In this document: positions 23,901 to 32,436 of the stretch, piece after piece
How positions within the stretch are numbered: the first letter of the stretch is position 1
Layout of the letters: every line of letters begins with the position of its first letter
Source of the DNA: Mangrovibacterium sp041596335
GTDB taxonomy: Bacteria > Bacteroidota > Bacteroidia > Bacteroidales > Prolixibacteraceae
Reading direction: 5' to 3'
Length of the DNA: 64,000 nt
Assembly (NCBI RefSeq): GCF_041596335.1
Contig: NZ_JBFHIT010000006.1
Coordinates: 62,001-126,000, forward strand
The notes under the pieces: model-generated
Told to the model about the DNA's origin: nothing
What the model saw: only the letters and a program-made list of their open reading frames with translations
Database searches by the model: none
Position numbers and translations under genes: made by a program

Positions 23901-25525
23901 GTTCAACCCCTGGTGTTGGTCTGATTTCGCCTCCACCTCATCACGATATTTACTCGATTGAGGACTTGGCTCAGTTGATCTTCGACCTGAAAAACAGTAA
24001 CCGCGATGCACGTATCAATGTGAAGTTGGTTTCTGAAACAGGTGTTGGTACTGTTGCTGCCGGTGTTTGTAAAGCCAAAGCCGATGCGGTATTGATCTCC
24101 GGTTTTGACGGAGGGACTGGTGCATCTCCATTGAGCTCGATTAAACACGCCGGATTGCCGTGGGAGCTTGGTTTGGCTGAAACACATCAAACCTTGGTTC
24201 GTAACCGCTTGCGCAACCGAATCACAGTGCAGTCTGATGGTCAAATGAAAACCTCACGCGACTTGGCAATTGCAACTTTGCTGGGAGCCGAAGAATGGGG
24301 TGTGGCAACTGCAGCGCTGGTTGTTGAAGGTTGTATCATGATGCGTAAATGTCACAGCAACACCTGCCCCGTTGGTGTAGCAACGCAAGATGAGCGTCTT
24401 CGCGGTAAATTCACCGGAAATCCTGATCATGTCGTTAATTTCTTCGAATTCCTGGTTCAAGGATTACGTGAAATTATGGCCGAGCTGGGATTCCGTTCGA
24501 TCAACGAAATGGTTGGCCAGTCTCAGTGCCTGAAATTTAAGGAAGATGTTGATCACTGGAAATATAAAAACCTCGATTTGAGCCCGATCTTGTTCAAAGA
24601 AACAATTGGTGCCGATCAGGGGCTGTATAAAATGCAGGAGCAAAATCACCAAATGGAAGAAATTCTCGATTGGCAGTTTGTAAAAGCAGCAGAGAAAGCG
24701 ATCAAAAATGGTGAGAAAGTATATGGTGAGTTCCCGATTATAAACATAAACCGAAGCGTCGGTACGGTACTGTCGCACGAAGTGACTAAAGTTTATAAAG
24801 GAGAAGGATTACCCGATGAAACAATTCACTTCAAAATGACCGGTTCTGCCGGACAATCATTCGGCGCCTTTGTTTGTAAAGGAATTGAACTGGAGGTGGA
24901 AGGTGATGCCAATGATTATTTTGGAAAAGGACTGTCTGGCGGTCATTTATCGATCTACCCAAATAAAAATGTTCAGTTTGTACCGGAGAAGAATATTATT
25001 GTAGGTAACGTTTGTTTCTACGGAGCAACCGGAGGTGAAGCATATATCCGAGGTATTGCTGGAGAACGTTTCTGTGTTCGTAACTCCGGAGCTCAGGTAG
25101 TTGTTGAAGGAATCGGCGATCACGGATGTGAATACATGACCGGAGGTAAAGCGATAATCCTTGGTAAAACCGGACGGAACTTCGGTGCCGGAATGTCGGG
25201 TGGTGTTGCCTATGTGCTCGATGCCGACGGAACCTTCCCAAGCCAATGTAATCTGGAAATGATTGGATTGGAGAAAGTGGACGATGCTACCGAACAAGCC
25301 GAACTGAAGGCGATGATTGAAAAGCATTTGGCTAAAACAGGTTCTGCTGTGGCTGAATACATCTTGTCTGACTGGAACTACAGTTTGTCGAAATTTGTCA
25401 AAGTTATTCCAACAGACTACAAACGAATGCTTGGCTTCATTGAAAAAGCCCGCAGCACCGGTAAGTATGAAAAAGAAGACGATATTATCGAAGCAGCCTT
25501 CGATATGTCTTTGGAAAGCATGTAA
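20933..25525 (+). CDS. gltB: Glutamate synthase (GOGAT), large subunit
   Basis: Transfers the amide nitrogen of glutamine to 2-oxoglutarate, yielding two glutamates. 1530 residues. Domains in order: class II glutamine amidotransferase beginning at the catalytic Cys22 (HGSCGIGF) after a 21-residue propeptide; central domain; FMN-binding synthase barrel (SGEGGEDPIRY, GAKPGEGGQLPG, ISGFDGGTGASPLSS); the 3Fe-4S cluster cysteines in CIMMRKCHSNTC (residues 1134, 1140, 1145); and the C-terminal GXGXG beta-helix (GGEAYIRGIAGERF, TGGKAIILGKTGRNFGAGMSGG). Two adjacent ATG codons occur; the first is used here. gltD follows 21 bases later. A large open frame on the opposite strand near 25 kb is a shadow of this gene. 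Confidence 0.97.
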   Translation: MMQLETPKQQGLYRSEFEHGSCGIGFVANLKGRKQHRVISDALAMLARMEHRGGTGYDIKSGDGAGILLQIPHELFMEECPKEGIKLPTFGEYGVAMIFFPMEDRKRSECKDIISRNLNKFGLPFLGYRKVPVDNSDLGRDSRATEPYVQQLFIRKPADMSVEEFDRKLFVFRKYTERLARESVAGIGYDGLNIISCSYKTIIYKGQLTTEQVSLYFKDLNNPLAVSAIALVHSRFSTNTFPSWKLAQPFRYIAHNGEINTNKGNVNWMRAREALLESTLFTRDELEMIFPICDLKASDSANLDMAIEMMVLSGRSLPHVMMMLIPEAWQNDPEMDQAKKEFYEFHSAMMEPWDGPASVCFTDGVLVGATLDRNGLRPSRYCVTEDDMLIMASESGALDVDHATVKVRGRLQPGKMFVADLEQGRIISDEEVKAQIVSKQPYGKWVDENMTYLDDLPSIPDLELKEPDHKTLFKRQKAFGFTHEELEVLLKPMAETGKEAIGSMGADNPLAVLSDRPVLLSNYFKQLFAQVTNPPIDPIRERIVMDLRTYVGGFKNILTESPEHCRRIAIEQPVLTNEQLVKLSYVDHAHFQTKKISIVFHANGQPGTLAKKLERLCVYVEDAIDEGYSIILLSDFSVSTDHAPIPSVLVASAVHHHLIRIGKRGKADIIMEVGDVREVHHLAVLLGYGVSAVNPYMAIDTIKQMANEGKLGSITPEKAVKNYVKAVSGGLLKIFSKMGISTLASYQGAQIFEILGINSEVVDKYFTGTVSRIEGLSLDDIAKEALARHRQGFPTRLGGSKVLEPGGEYHWRVDGERHLLSPKAVRLLQEATRKNDYKKYKEYSQVVNDQTKAAFTLRGLMDFNSDRDSISIDEVEPAESILKRFATGAMSFGSISWEAHTTLAIALNRIGSKSNSGEGGEDPIRYTKLPNGDDMCSATKQIASGRFGVNSYYLSMAKELQIKMAQGAKPGEGGQLPGHKVNGWIGRVRGSTPGVGLISPPPHHDIYSIEDLAQLIFDLKNSNRDARINVKLVSETGVGTVAAGVCKAKADAVLISGFDGGTGASPLSSIKHAGLPWELGLAETHQTLVRNRLRNRITVQSDGQMKTSRDLAIATLLGAEEWGVATAALVVEGCIMMRKCHSNTCPVGVATQDERLRGKFTGNPDHVVNFFEFLVQGLREIMAELGFRSINEMVGQSQCLKFKEDVDHWKYKNLDLSPILFKETIGADQGLYKMQEQNHQMEEILDWQFVKAAEKAIKNGEKVYGEFPIININRSVGTVLSHEVTKVYKGEGLPDETIHFKMTGSAGQSFGAFVCKGIELEVEGDANDYFGKGLSGGHLSIYPNKNVQFVPEKNIIVGNVCFYGATGGEAYIRGIAGERFCVRNSGAQVVVEGIGDHGCEYMTGGKAIILGKTGRNFGAGMSGGVAYVLDADGTFPSQCNLEMIGLEKVDDATEQAELKAMIEKHLAKTGSAVAEYILSDWNYSLSKFVKVIPTDYKRMLGFIEKARSTGKYEKEDDIIEAAFDMSLESM

Positions 25526-25546
25526 TATCAATTTTTTAGAGAAAAA

Positions 25547-27034
25547 ATGGGAAAGCCTACAGGATTTTTAGAATATAGAAGAGTTGCCAATCCAACCCGA
25601 CCAATCGGGGAGCGCCTCAAGGATTGGAATGAAGTATACGTGTTGCGCGACAAAGAAACTTGCGAGACACAAGGAGCCCGTTGTATGGATTGCGGAATCC
25701 CTTTTTGTCATCGCGGCGAACTGATGCACAACGGAGCTTCCGGTTGCCCGGTTTACAATCTCATACCTGAATGGAATGACTTGATTTACCGCGGACGATG
25801 GGAAGAGGCACTGGAACGTTTACACCACACCAATAACTTCCCGGAGTTTACCGGACGGGTTTGTCCGGCTCCGTGTGAAGCGGGTTGTGTGTTGGGAATC
25901 AACGAACCGGCAGTTACGATCCACGATAACGAACGTACCATTATCGACTTTGGCTTCCAAAGTGGATGGGTTGTTCCCGAGCCGCCGGAATACCGAACCG
26001 GAAAAACAGTTGCTGTTATTGGTTCCGGCCCTGCCGGATTGGCAGCGGCTGCCCAGCTGAACAAAGCCGGACATTTGGTGACTGTATTCGAACGTGACGA
26101 CCGTATCGGTGGATTGCTCATGTACGGAATTCCAAATATGAAACTGGACAAAGAAGTTGTTCAGCGTCGGGTTGATATTTTGGCTGCTGAAGGAATCGTG
26201 TTTAAAACCGGAGTTGAAATCGGTAAGGATGTCAGTGCCAAGAAAATACACAAAGATTTCGATGCAGTGGTATTGGCAACCGGTGCGACCAAACCTCGTG
26301 ATCTGAAAGTTCCGGGGCGCGAGCTGGATGGTGTTCACTTTGCAATGGACTTCCTGCGTGCCAACACAAAAAGTTTGCTCGATAGCGAACTGAAAGACGG
26401 AAAGTATATTTCAGCAAAAGGTAAAAACGTTATCGTAATCGGTGGCGGTGATACAGGTACCGACTGTGTCGGAACTTCATTGCGTCATGGATGTAAGAAT
26501 GTGAAGCAGTTTGAGATTTTGCCTCAGCCACCAAAGGACCGTAACAATGTTGCAAATCCGTGGCCTGAATGGCCGGGAACGCAAAAAATTGACTACGGTC
26601 AGCACGAAGCCATTTTTGTACAGGGTGAAGATCCTCGCGAATATCTGGTGATGACCAAAAAGTTTGAAGGCGACAGCAACGGAAAACTGATCGCGATTCA
26701 TACCGTAAATATTGAATGGGCCCGCACTGAAGAAGGTGGCATGTATCCGAAAGAAATTCCGGGAACTGAACGCCGTTTGGAGGCTGATTTAGTATTGCTG
26801 GCAATGGGCTTTCTGGGGCCGGAAGATATAATCGCTGAAGAATTGGAATTCGACCGGGATGGCCGTTCAAACTATAAAGCCGAATATGGTGAATTTAAAA
26901 CCAGTAAGAAAAAAGTTTTTGCCGCGGGTGACTCTCGGCGAGGACAATCGCTGGTTGTTTGGGCAATCAACGAAGGACGTGCTGCAGCGCGTGAAGTCGA
27001 TCGCTTTTTGATGGGAGATACTGTTCTTCCTTAA
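25547..27034 (+). CDS. gltD: Glutamate synthase, small subunit
   Basis: Feeds electrons from NAD(P)H through FAD and two 4Fe-4S clusters to GltB. 495 residues. N-terminal cluster cysteines: CMDCGIPFCHRG, SGCPVYNLIPEWNDL and RVCPAPCEAGCVLG; FAD-binding VAVIGSGPAGLAAAAQL and GGLLMYGIPNMKLDK; NADPH-binding VIVIGGGDTGTDCVGTSLRHG; C-terminal GDSRRGQSLVVWAINEGR. All are intact. The start gives MGKPTGFLEYRR, exactly the family N-terminus. Cotranscribed with gltB and closed by a clear terminator. Confidence 0.97.
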   Translation: MGKPTGFLEYRRVANPTRPIGERLKDWNEVYVLRDKETCETQGARCMDCGIPFCHRGELMHNGASGCPVYNLIPEWNDLIYRGRWEEALERLHHTNNFPEFTGRVCPAPCEAGCVLGINEPAVTIHDNERTIIDFGFQSGWVVPEPPEYRTGKTVAVIGSGPAGLAAAAQLNKAGHLVTVFERDDRIGGLLMYGIPNMKLDKEVVQRRVDILAAEGIVFKTGVEIGKDVSAKKIHKDFDAVVLATGATKPRDLKVPGRELDGVHFAMDFLRANTKSLLDSELKDGKYISAKGKNVIVIGGGDTGTDCVGTSLRHGCKNVKQFEILPQPPKDRNNVANPWPEWPGTQKIDYGQHEAIFVQGEDPREYLVMTKKFEGDSNGKLIAIHTVNIEWARTEEGGMYPKEIPGTERRLEADLVLLAMGFLGPEDIIAEELEFDRDGRSNYKAEYGEFKTSKKKVFAAGDSRRGQSLVVWAINEGRAAAREVDRFLMGDTVLP

Positions 27035-27079
27035 TTTTGACCTTATTAGTTTTTTAGCATATCAAATAATTGAAGAAAG

Positions 27080-27105
27080 TCCCGGTTTAGACCGGGATTT
27101 TTTTT
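27080..27105 (+). terminator. Terminator of gltBD
   Basis: TCCCGGT (27080-27086) pairs with ACCGGGA (27091-27097) and is followed by eight T. Starts 46 bases after the gltD stop. Confidence 0.9.
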
Positions 27106-27616
27106 GCTCGTCTATTATTGTCTCTTGTCTTTCGTGAATGCAAGTTTGTTTTCGGCGATCGACAGAATCTGCCGATTATTTTGCTAGTCGTCTTTTCATA
27201 AACTGATTCTCGATATTCCGGTCAATTCCTTTTATGGCCGCATTCTTTCTGAGCAGACCATTTTAGTCGACCTGATAGTGTCGATGCATAATTACATATT
27301 TCATTGCTGAACCGCCTCAATAGATGAATTATACCGCTTTGCAGGTTGTTTTTAAATACGAATTGGTCTTCGTAGACTGCAACGGTAGTCCTGTGGTGAA
27401 TAGAAACAGAAATCCGAGGATCGGAATGAAACGTCGACTTCCTGTACGATTCATTCTGCCTGTGTTCCGGACATGTCGGTTCAATAATGCCTGAGGTCGA
27501 CTTTTTCGGAATAATGCCGGACTGTTTTTGCAAAGCACTATGCCAGCGTTTTCGCATGAGCCTCTATGCCGGGTTTCTTTTGTTCGCTCAGCGTAATAGG
27601 ACGGGAAGATGAGCTG
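27106..27616. other. Region of about 510 bases without a convincing gene
   Basis: Two overlapping minus-strand open frames (27222-27557, 111 codons; 27329-27538, 69 codons) have no recognisable domain, are rich in Arg/Ser/Thr and lack a promoter. The shorter one has a hydrophobic stretch (FIPILGFLFLFTTGLPL) and cannot be excluded as a small membrane peptide. No repeat or RNA structure stood out. Confidence 0.55.
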
Positions 27617-28069
27617 CTATTCGGTAACGATCTTGTAAAAGTCAAGTCGATTATTCTCGTTTTTCAGGACCAGTTTGTCCCCGGTGCAACTGATTATCCA
27701 GCTGCTTTGCTGTAATAACGAAATTAGTTTCTCCTCGAGCTCCATCCGATCAGGACAGAACATCTTCGTTCTCAAAACCGATCCTATCTTAAGTTGATTT
27801 GCGTTAACTTCAATCGTTCCGTTTATCGAATTGCAACCGGCTTTTCCCATAAATCGGCTTTCCTTCGAAATAAAATCGATAAATATTTCTTCTCCAGCGT
27901 TGGTCGGTTCTTCCTGAATTGCTTTTAATGCCCATTTCCCATTTAGTTTGTTGAGCATCCGTATTGTGATATCTTTTTTTGTGGCTTTTTTGGGTCCCGT
28001 CAATTTTGGGGTAATGCAGGAAGCCAAAGCTATTGTCAAAAGAAAAATTGATATTGCTATTAGTTTCAT
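27617..28069 (-). CDS. META-domain lipoprotein (HslJ-like)
   Basis: 150 residues. A lipobox LASC places the lipidated cysteine at residue 18, so the protein is anchored in the inner or outer membrane facing the periplasm. The META signature is visible: LNGKWALKAIQ, GKAGCNSINGTIEVN and RTKMFCPDRMELEEKLISLL (the TxMxCPD segment), with two Cys that may form a disulfide. Related HslJ is linked to heat and novobiocin resistance in E. coli; here the function is open. It is the last of a run of four minus-strand envelope genes, 191 bases from the next one upstream, so it may have its own promoter. Confidence 0.85.
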   Translation of the reverse strand: MKLIAISIFLLTIALASCITPKLTGPKKATKKDITIRMLNKLNGKWALKAIQEEPTNAGEEIFIDFISKESRFMGKAGCNSINGTIEVNANQLKIGSVLRTKMFCPDRMELEEKLISLLQQSSWIISCTGDKLVLKNENNRLDFYKIVTE

Positions 28070-28260
28070 GACTTCAATTTTTACTTATTATTTGTTGCGC
28101 TTGATTGGTTGGTGATTTCTGTTGAAACCGGACAGAACGTCCTTTGGGTAGATCAGGTTGTACGCGGCAAAGTTAGGCTAAAAAGAGGGTTGTCAGGAAA
28201 TTATTTTCGATGTGAGCGGTTGGCAGAATCAATTTTTCTACTTTGATTTGTGCTTAGTTG

Positions 28261-28803
28261 TCACTTGGTGAGTGACTTAGATGTATTGTTAAGTTTTCGT
28301 TGTACCTGCCTGATCAACTGGCGGGAGTCATTTAAATGTTCCATCGTATGGAAAAAAAGTTCGTTAATAGCCGTAGTATCCACCTCGTCAAGAACTATTC
28401 GGAGGTATTTTTTTGATTCGTTTAGCGAGCTCATGGCTGATTGTAACTCGGATTTGCATTCGATTGCTGCTTTCGCGATGGCAGCTAAATCCTGGTTTTT
28501 GGCAGCAAAGGTCGCATCGTCGGCACTGTAGACGGCTTGTTGCAGTTTGACCCCGATGCTGTCCATGGCCGAAAGCGCCTGAAAGCAATATTCCCGAATC
28601 ATTTCCAGATCCGACGCGCCATTGTTGAATTCCAGGATGTTGGCCGTTTCCTGGCCGTAACGCCAGGCTTCATTGGTGTGATTGCTGCACTGTTTTAAAT
28701 GCAGTGGAAGCTGGTCTTGAGCCGACGAAAAATGTGGAAATACACAGATCAAAAAGAGAAGAACGATACTTCGACTTACAATTGCTTGTTTCTTCCATTT
28801 CAT
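28261..28803 (-). CDS. Exported helical protein of unknown function
   Basis: 180 residues. Signal peptide about residues 1-29 (IVLLFLICVFPHFSSAQ). The mature part appears all-helical, with heptad-like patterns (LDEVDTTAINELFFHTMEHLNDSRQLIRQVQRKL), three Cys, and no motif I recognise. It starts 11 bases after the stop of the acyltransferase gene, so the two are cotranscribed, and is probably a periplasmic partner or chaperone-like protein in envelope biogenesis; this is inference from context only. Confidence 0.75.
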   Translation of the reverse strand: MKWKKQAIVSRSIVLLFLICVFPHFSSAQDQLPLHLKQCSNHTNEAWRYGQETANILEFNNGASDLEMIREYCFQALSAMDSIGVKLQQAVYSADDATFAAKNQDLAAIAKAAIECKSELQSAMSSLNESKKYLRIVLDEVDTTAINELFFHTMEHLNDSRQLIRQVQRKLNNTSKSLTK

Positions 28804-28814
28804 GCCGCGTTCAG

Positions 28815-29780
28815 TTAAATCGATTTTATTTTATTCTTCTCGTCAATCATTTCGTCAACTATCTTTTTGAACGAAGAATGCTCATTGCGGGGAATCAGTT
28901 GCTGATTTTCTCGTCGCTTGTGTTTCCAACGGCGATGCGACCACAACCAATATTCCGGTTTTTTTTGAATGATTTGTTCTATGATATCCACATAGCTTAG
29001 CAAAATATCGTGTTCCGATTCTCCGTCTCGATTTGCACTGATTTCGAAAAAATCGGCCACATACTGTCCTCTTTTCACCTTATGAATGTAGTGGAAAAAC
29101 ACCGGAGTATTTGTTTTGCTGGCAATTTTTTGAGGCCCGCTAAAGAAAGGTGTTTCCTGATTCAGAAAAGTCGTCCAGTATTGCGATGCTGAAGGTGGGG
29201 TCTGATCGGCAGCCAACCACAGCATTCCATAGTTGGGGCCTTTGTTTATGGTAAATGATGCCCGGGGGGCGTTTTGCATCGGAACTTTGGTCGATCCATA
29301 TTGAAGCCGCATTTTTGACATGTAGTCTTCCATCGGAGGGTTGCTTTTTAATGGACTGTAAACCCCATAGATTTCGTGTTTAACGTGTTTCGACAATCCC
29401 GCGTTCCATTCCCAGTTGTTGTAGTGGAAGCACAGCAAAAGAACTCCTTTTCCATCTTCAAAATTCTTATTCAGTCGGTCCACATGGTCGAAACGGACGT
29501 GCTTTTTCAATTTTTCAATCGGGAGTCTGTTCATCTTGATGGTTTCCAGGGTAATGTCGCAAAAATGGCGGTAGTATTTTTTAGCAATGGCATTCACCTC
29601 CTCTTCCGTTTTTTCGGGGAATGAATTTCGTAGGTTCTGATAAACCACTTTCTTGCGATAACCAATCAAATAGAAAACAAGGAAATAAAATAGATCAGAG
29701 AGTGCATATAAAACCGGAAACGGAAGGTATGCTAGTGCTTTTAACAACGCGACGCTCAGCCGCTGAACATATATTTTCAT
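28815..29780 (-). CDS. Lysophospholipid / lipid A acyltransferase (LpxL/HtrB family)
   Basis: 321 residues. Inner-membrane enzyme with an N-terminal hydrophobic anchor (residues 9-40) and the HX4E catalytic motif in CFHYNNWEW (His119, Glu124). Downstream, GPNYGMLWLAADQTPP, QETPFFSGPQKIASKTNTPVFF and the late segment PEYWLWSHRRWKHK match the LpxL/LpxM-type late acyltransferases that add secondary acyl chains to lipid A. Bacteroidota often have several paralogues acting on other aminolipids, so the substrate is not certain. It lies in a unit with the DUF1460 lipoprotein upstream (59-base gap to its stop) and the helical exported protein downstream. Confidence 0.9.
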   Translation of the reverse strand: MKIYVQRLSVALLKALAYLPFPVLYALSDLFYFLVFYLIGYRKKVVYQNLRNSFPEKTEEEVNAIAKKYYRHFCDITLETIKMNRLPIEKLKKHVRFDHVDRLNKNFEDGKGVLLLCFHYNNWEWNAGLSKHVKHEIYGVYSPLKSNPPMEDYMSKMRLQYGSTKVPMQNAPRASFTINKGPNYGMLWLAADQTPPSASQYWTTFLNQETPFFSGPQKIASKTNTPVFFHYIHKVKRGQYVADFFEISANRDGESEHDILLSYVDIIEQIIQKKPEYWLWSHRRWKHKRRENQQLIPRNEHSSFKKIVDEMIDEKNKIKSI

Positions 29781-29838
29781 CGTTTATTTTTCTTTTTAAA
29801 GCTGCAAAAGTAGAACTTTTTACGAAACCCTTCGATGT

Positions 29839-30699
29839 CTAGTTTGCACGTGCCAGCATGATTCCGGTGAATGATTTTTTAGTCGCCAGATAGTCACTCA
29901 GGGGCACATCCGAAATGACTACTTTTTCGAGCACCGAGGATGCATGTAGCATGTGCACCCGACCATCAACCCAAACTACAAAGCCAACATGGGCAATGTC
30001 CAATCCGGCAATGCTTGTCGTGATACCAATCAGATCTCCGTTTTTCAGAAATTTTTCCTTGGTTTCAAGTTCTTCCTTAGGAATATAAAAATGATTGCTG
30101 CTGCTGATTCGTTGTTCATGTGCTGCTATTTCCCGAATCATTTCCGGATTGTTTTTAAGAAGCTGATAGCTATCGGGATGTGTCGACATGAAATTTATGG
30201 TCTTTTGCCACGGTTCCTGAAACGTGTTGTCGAGCGGGCTTATGATTCCCTTTTGGGCATTATCAAGCAGCCAGTCGCTAAAGTAGTGTAAACGTGAGAG
30301 ATATCCGTCGCGATGGCCGCCACGATAGCGAATTCTTTCCAACTCGTTGGCGTAGCTTCCGAAATCGGTTTTCCCCGATTTAATGGTTCGGGCAAGTGCC
30401 AGACAGGTTTCATCGAATGTGGTGCAATCCAATTCACGCAAATTGACCACCAAACGCTCGGCTTCTCCATTTTCCAGCGTGTACGACACATACGGAGTTC
30501 CAAGGAAGGTTTTGCCGATTTTGATCAGTAGTTCTCCTGTGGGAAGTTTTCTATCTGGCGTAAACTGCATTAGTTTGTTTTCAACCCGGAGTGTATCGTC
30601 CTCGCAGGCGATCAGTTCTGTTTTCGACTGATTGCCGGGCTGGCTGTTGCAGGCATGGCCCCAAATGAATAAAAACAGAATTACTGAAATGAACTTCAT
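29839..30699 (-). CDS. DUF1460 lipoprotein (NlpC/P60-like amidase)
   Basis: 286 residues from the ATG at 30699; a TTG two codons upstream is less likely. Signal sequence MKFISVILFLFIWGHAC with a lipobox-like GHAC. The core LGTPYVSYTLE ... LVVNLRELDCTTFDETCLALA has the DUF1460 Cys (LDCTTF), and the later ISSSNHFYIPKE, GDLIGITTSIAGLDIAHVGFVVWVDGRVHMLHASS supply the conserved His region. DUF1460 proteins are papain-like (NlpC/P60 superfamily) enzymes thought to cut peptidoglycan or acylated substrates. It heads the envelope gene run. Confidence 0.88.
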   Translation of the reverse strand: MKFISVILFLFIWGHACNSQPGNQSKTELIACEDDTLRVENKLMQFTPDRKLPTGELLIKIGKTFLGTPYVSYTLENGEAERLVVNLRELDCTTFDETCLALARTIKSGKTDFGSYANELERIRYRGGHRDGYLSRLHYFSDWLLDNAQKGIISPLDNTFQEPWQKTINFMSTHPDSYQLLKNNPEMIREIAAHEQRISSSNHFYIPKEELETKEKFLKNGDLIGITTSIAGLDIAHVGFVVWVDGRVHMLHASSVLEKVVISDVPLSDYLATKKSFTGIMLARAN

Positions 30700-30841
30700 G
30701 GTCAACGTTGATTGATTTTTACCGAGGGAAATTACAAAAATATTTTTAGTGTGAGATTGAGCGGGTGAATCGAAGTCACGCGGTCAATTGGAGTAAAAGC
30801 CTACGAGAAAGCTCGCCTGCAGCGAACTACCCGAGTCACAT

Positions 30842-30873
30842 TTGAGTGCTTGACTTCAAGTCAAAACCTCATT
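30842..30873. repeat. Palindromic hairpin element, copy 1
   Basis: TTGACTT-C-AAGTCAA (30850-30864) framed by TTGAG on the left and CCTCATT on the right, which themselves pair (TGAG with CTCA). The same layout with compensatory base changes recurs at 37122-37153. The element lies just upstream of the sigma factor gene. Confidence 0.6.
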
Positions 30874-31072
30874 CCAAGGTTCCAACGCGCGTTTGAGCCG
30901 TTTGCTGGTTGATTTAAAAGTAACCCGATCAGTTGTTGTTAGGTTCGCAATCAACTATTCGGTGAAACAAAGTAGGGTATTTGCAGCTTTATGCGGTACA
31001 TTTCCGAAAAGCGGAAAGATTTCCTTAAATTATCAAACGGAAATTAGTTGGACAACCAAAGCGAAAAATCAA

Positions 31073-31555
31073 TTGAAAGCGCACGAATTTAAACATTTGT
31101 TTGATCAGTATTTCGATGCAATCCGCCGCTATATATACTACCGGTCGGGCGATCGGGAATTAGCTACTGATGTGGCGCAGGAAGCTTTTATGAAGCTTTG
31201 GGAGAAGCAAATTCCTTTTCAACTGAAAGAAAATGTGGGATTGCTATATAAAATGGCATCCGATTTATTTGTAAGCCGTTACCGGCATCAAAAAGTTGAA
31301 TGGGAGTACTTGAAAAAGTTGGAATTAGACCTCGAGGATGAGTCGCCGGCCGAAAGGCTGGAATACACAGAGCTTAAGAAACGATACGAGGAAGCCTTGG
31401 GGAGCCTGTCGGAAAAGCAGAGAATGGTTTTTTTAATGAGTCGGTTGGATGGATTAAAATATCAGGAAATTGCAGATCGGCTACAAATTAGTGTCAAGGC
31501 TGTCGAGAAACGAATGAGTGTTGCCTTGAGTTATTTAAAATTGAAATTGCGTTGA
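31073..31555 (+). CDS. ECF-type RNA polymerase sigma factor
   Basis: Regulates a small promoter set in response to its anti-sigma partner. The sigma-like part begins at about KAHEFKHLFDQYFDAIRRYIYYRSGD; region 2 continues ELATDVAQEAFMKLWEKQ and region 4 is LGSLSEKQRMVFLMSRLDGLKYQEIADRLQISVKAVEKRMSVALSYLK. An open frame extends upstream to an ATG at 30893, but those 60 residues do not resemble any sigma factor, so a TTG start at 31073 (160 residues) is preferred. It is followed after two bases by the FecR-like gene; together with the STN-type receptor they form a cell-surface signalling set in which the receptor senses a ligand, relays it to FecR and frees the sigma factor. Confidence 0.88.
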   Translation: MKAHEFKHLFDQYFDAIRRYIYYRSGDRELATDVAQEAFMKLWEKQIPFQLKENVGLLYKMASDLFVSRYRHQKVEWEYLKKLELDLEDESPAERLEYTELKKRYEEALGSLSEKQRMVFLMSRLDGLKYQEIADRLQISVKAVEKRMSVALSYLKLKLR

Positions 31556-31557
31556 CC

Positions 31558-32430
31558 ATGAAAACAGAATCAGGACATACACATTCACCAAAGCCCGACT
31601 GGCAAAAGTTGGAGGAGTTGAACAGTAAACTTCAGGTTAACTGGGAGGATCCAAAAGAAGCAATTTGGGCGAAAATGGAGAATCAGCTTACCGAAAAAGA
31701 GGCAGCTCCAGCTCGTGTTATCTTCTTGTATCGAAAAGAGTTTCGGCTAGCGGTGGCAGCATTGGTTGCTGTTATGCTTGCAATGTCGGCTTTTATGCGT
31801 TACTATGCTGATTCCTATCAAATTAAGGCTGGCGAACATCTGGTGGTGAAATTGCCGGACAATTCGCAGGTTCACATGAACGCCGAATCGTCCATTTCGT
31901 ATCACCCGTTTTGGTGGGCGTTTGCTCGCGATCTGGAGTTTGAAGGCGAAGCCTATTTTGAGGTAAAAAAGGGGAGCCGCTTTCAGGTGGAATCAACAAA
32001 CGGCACAACCACCGTCCTTGGAACCAGTTTCAATATTTATTCGCGCAATGAAGCGTATCGGGTAACTTGCCTCACCGGGAAAGTAAAGGTGAGCAATCCG
32101 GCAGGAACAGAGCAGGTAGTTCTGGAACCCAATGAAAAAGCAGAGTGGGGGGGAGATGCCTTTTTCAAAATAAACTATGAAAGCCAACAGGATATCGCCT
32201 GGACAACCAATCAGTTCGTATTTACTGCGCGGTCTGTTCACGAAGTATTCGACGAAATTGCACGTCAGTATAACATTCAGATTGAAGTGGCAGATGGAAT
32301 TGCTTATACGTACAGTGGAAATTTCATGAAGCAAAATGACATTCGTTCCGTATTGGGATATGTCTGTCGCCCGTTTGGTCTTAACTTTACCGAAGTAACA
32401 GCCGGTGTTTTCCGAATCGAAAAAAACTAG
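31558..32430 (+). CDS. FecR-family anti-sigma factor (with DUF4974 domain)
   Basis: 290 residues from the ATG at 31558. A cytoplasmic N-terminal part is followed by one membrane helix (about 63-81, RLAVAALVAVMLAMSAF), then the periplasmic FecR domain (GEHLVVKLPDNSQVHMNAES, DLEFEGEAYFEVKKGSRFQV, TTVLGTSFNIYS, CLTGKVKV, LEPNEKAEW) and a C-terminal DUF4974 domain (FTARSVHEVFDEIARQYNIQIEV ... GYVCRPFGLNFTEV) that is standard in Bacteroidota. It sits in the inner membrane and holds the sigma factor until the receptor's STN domain signals. Its stop is 6 bases before the receptor start, so the three genes form one operon. Confidence 0.93.
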   Translation: MKTESGHTHSPKPDWQKLEELNSKLQVNWEDPKEAIWAKMENQLTEKEAAPARVIFLYRKEFRLAVAALVAVMLAMSAFMRYYADSYQIKAGEHLVVKLPDNSQVHMNAESSISYHPFWWAFARDLEFEGEAYFEVKKGSRFQVESTNGTTTVLGTSFNIYSRNEAYRVTCLTGKVKVSNPAGTEQVVLEPNEKAEWGGDAFFKINYESQQDIAWTTNQFVFTARSVHEVFDEIARQYNIQIEVADGIAYTYSGNFMKQNDIRSVLGYVCRPFGLNFTEVTAGVFRIEKN

Positions 32431-32436
32431 TCCGTT

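Noticed and set aside
24947..25531. 194-codon minus-strand open frame
   Set aside because: Antisense to the conserved C-terminal domain of gltB; composition (Phe/Thr/Ser-rich) reflects the complement of gltB codons.
27222..27557. 111-codon minus-strand frame after gltD
   Set aside because: No family resemblance, overlaps another frame of equal plausibility, and no expression signals; left as unannotated region.
30893..31072. N-terminal extension of the sigma factor
   Set aside because: The 60 residues are unlike any sigma region and more probably leader DNA; TTG at 31073 gives a normal sigma size.
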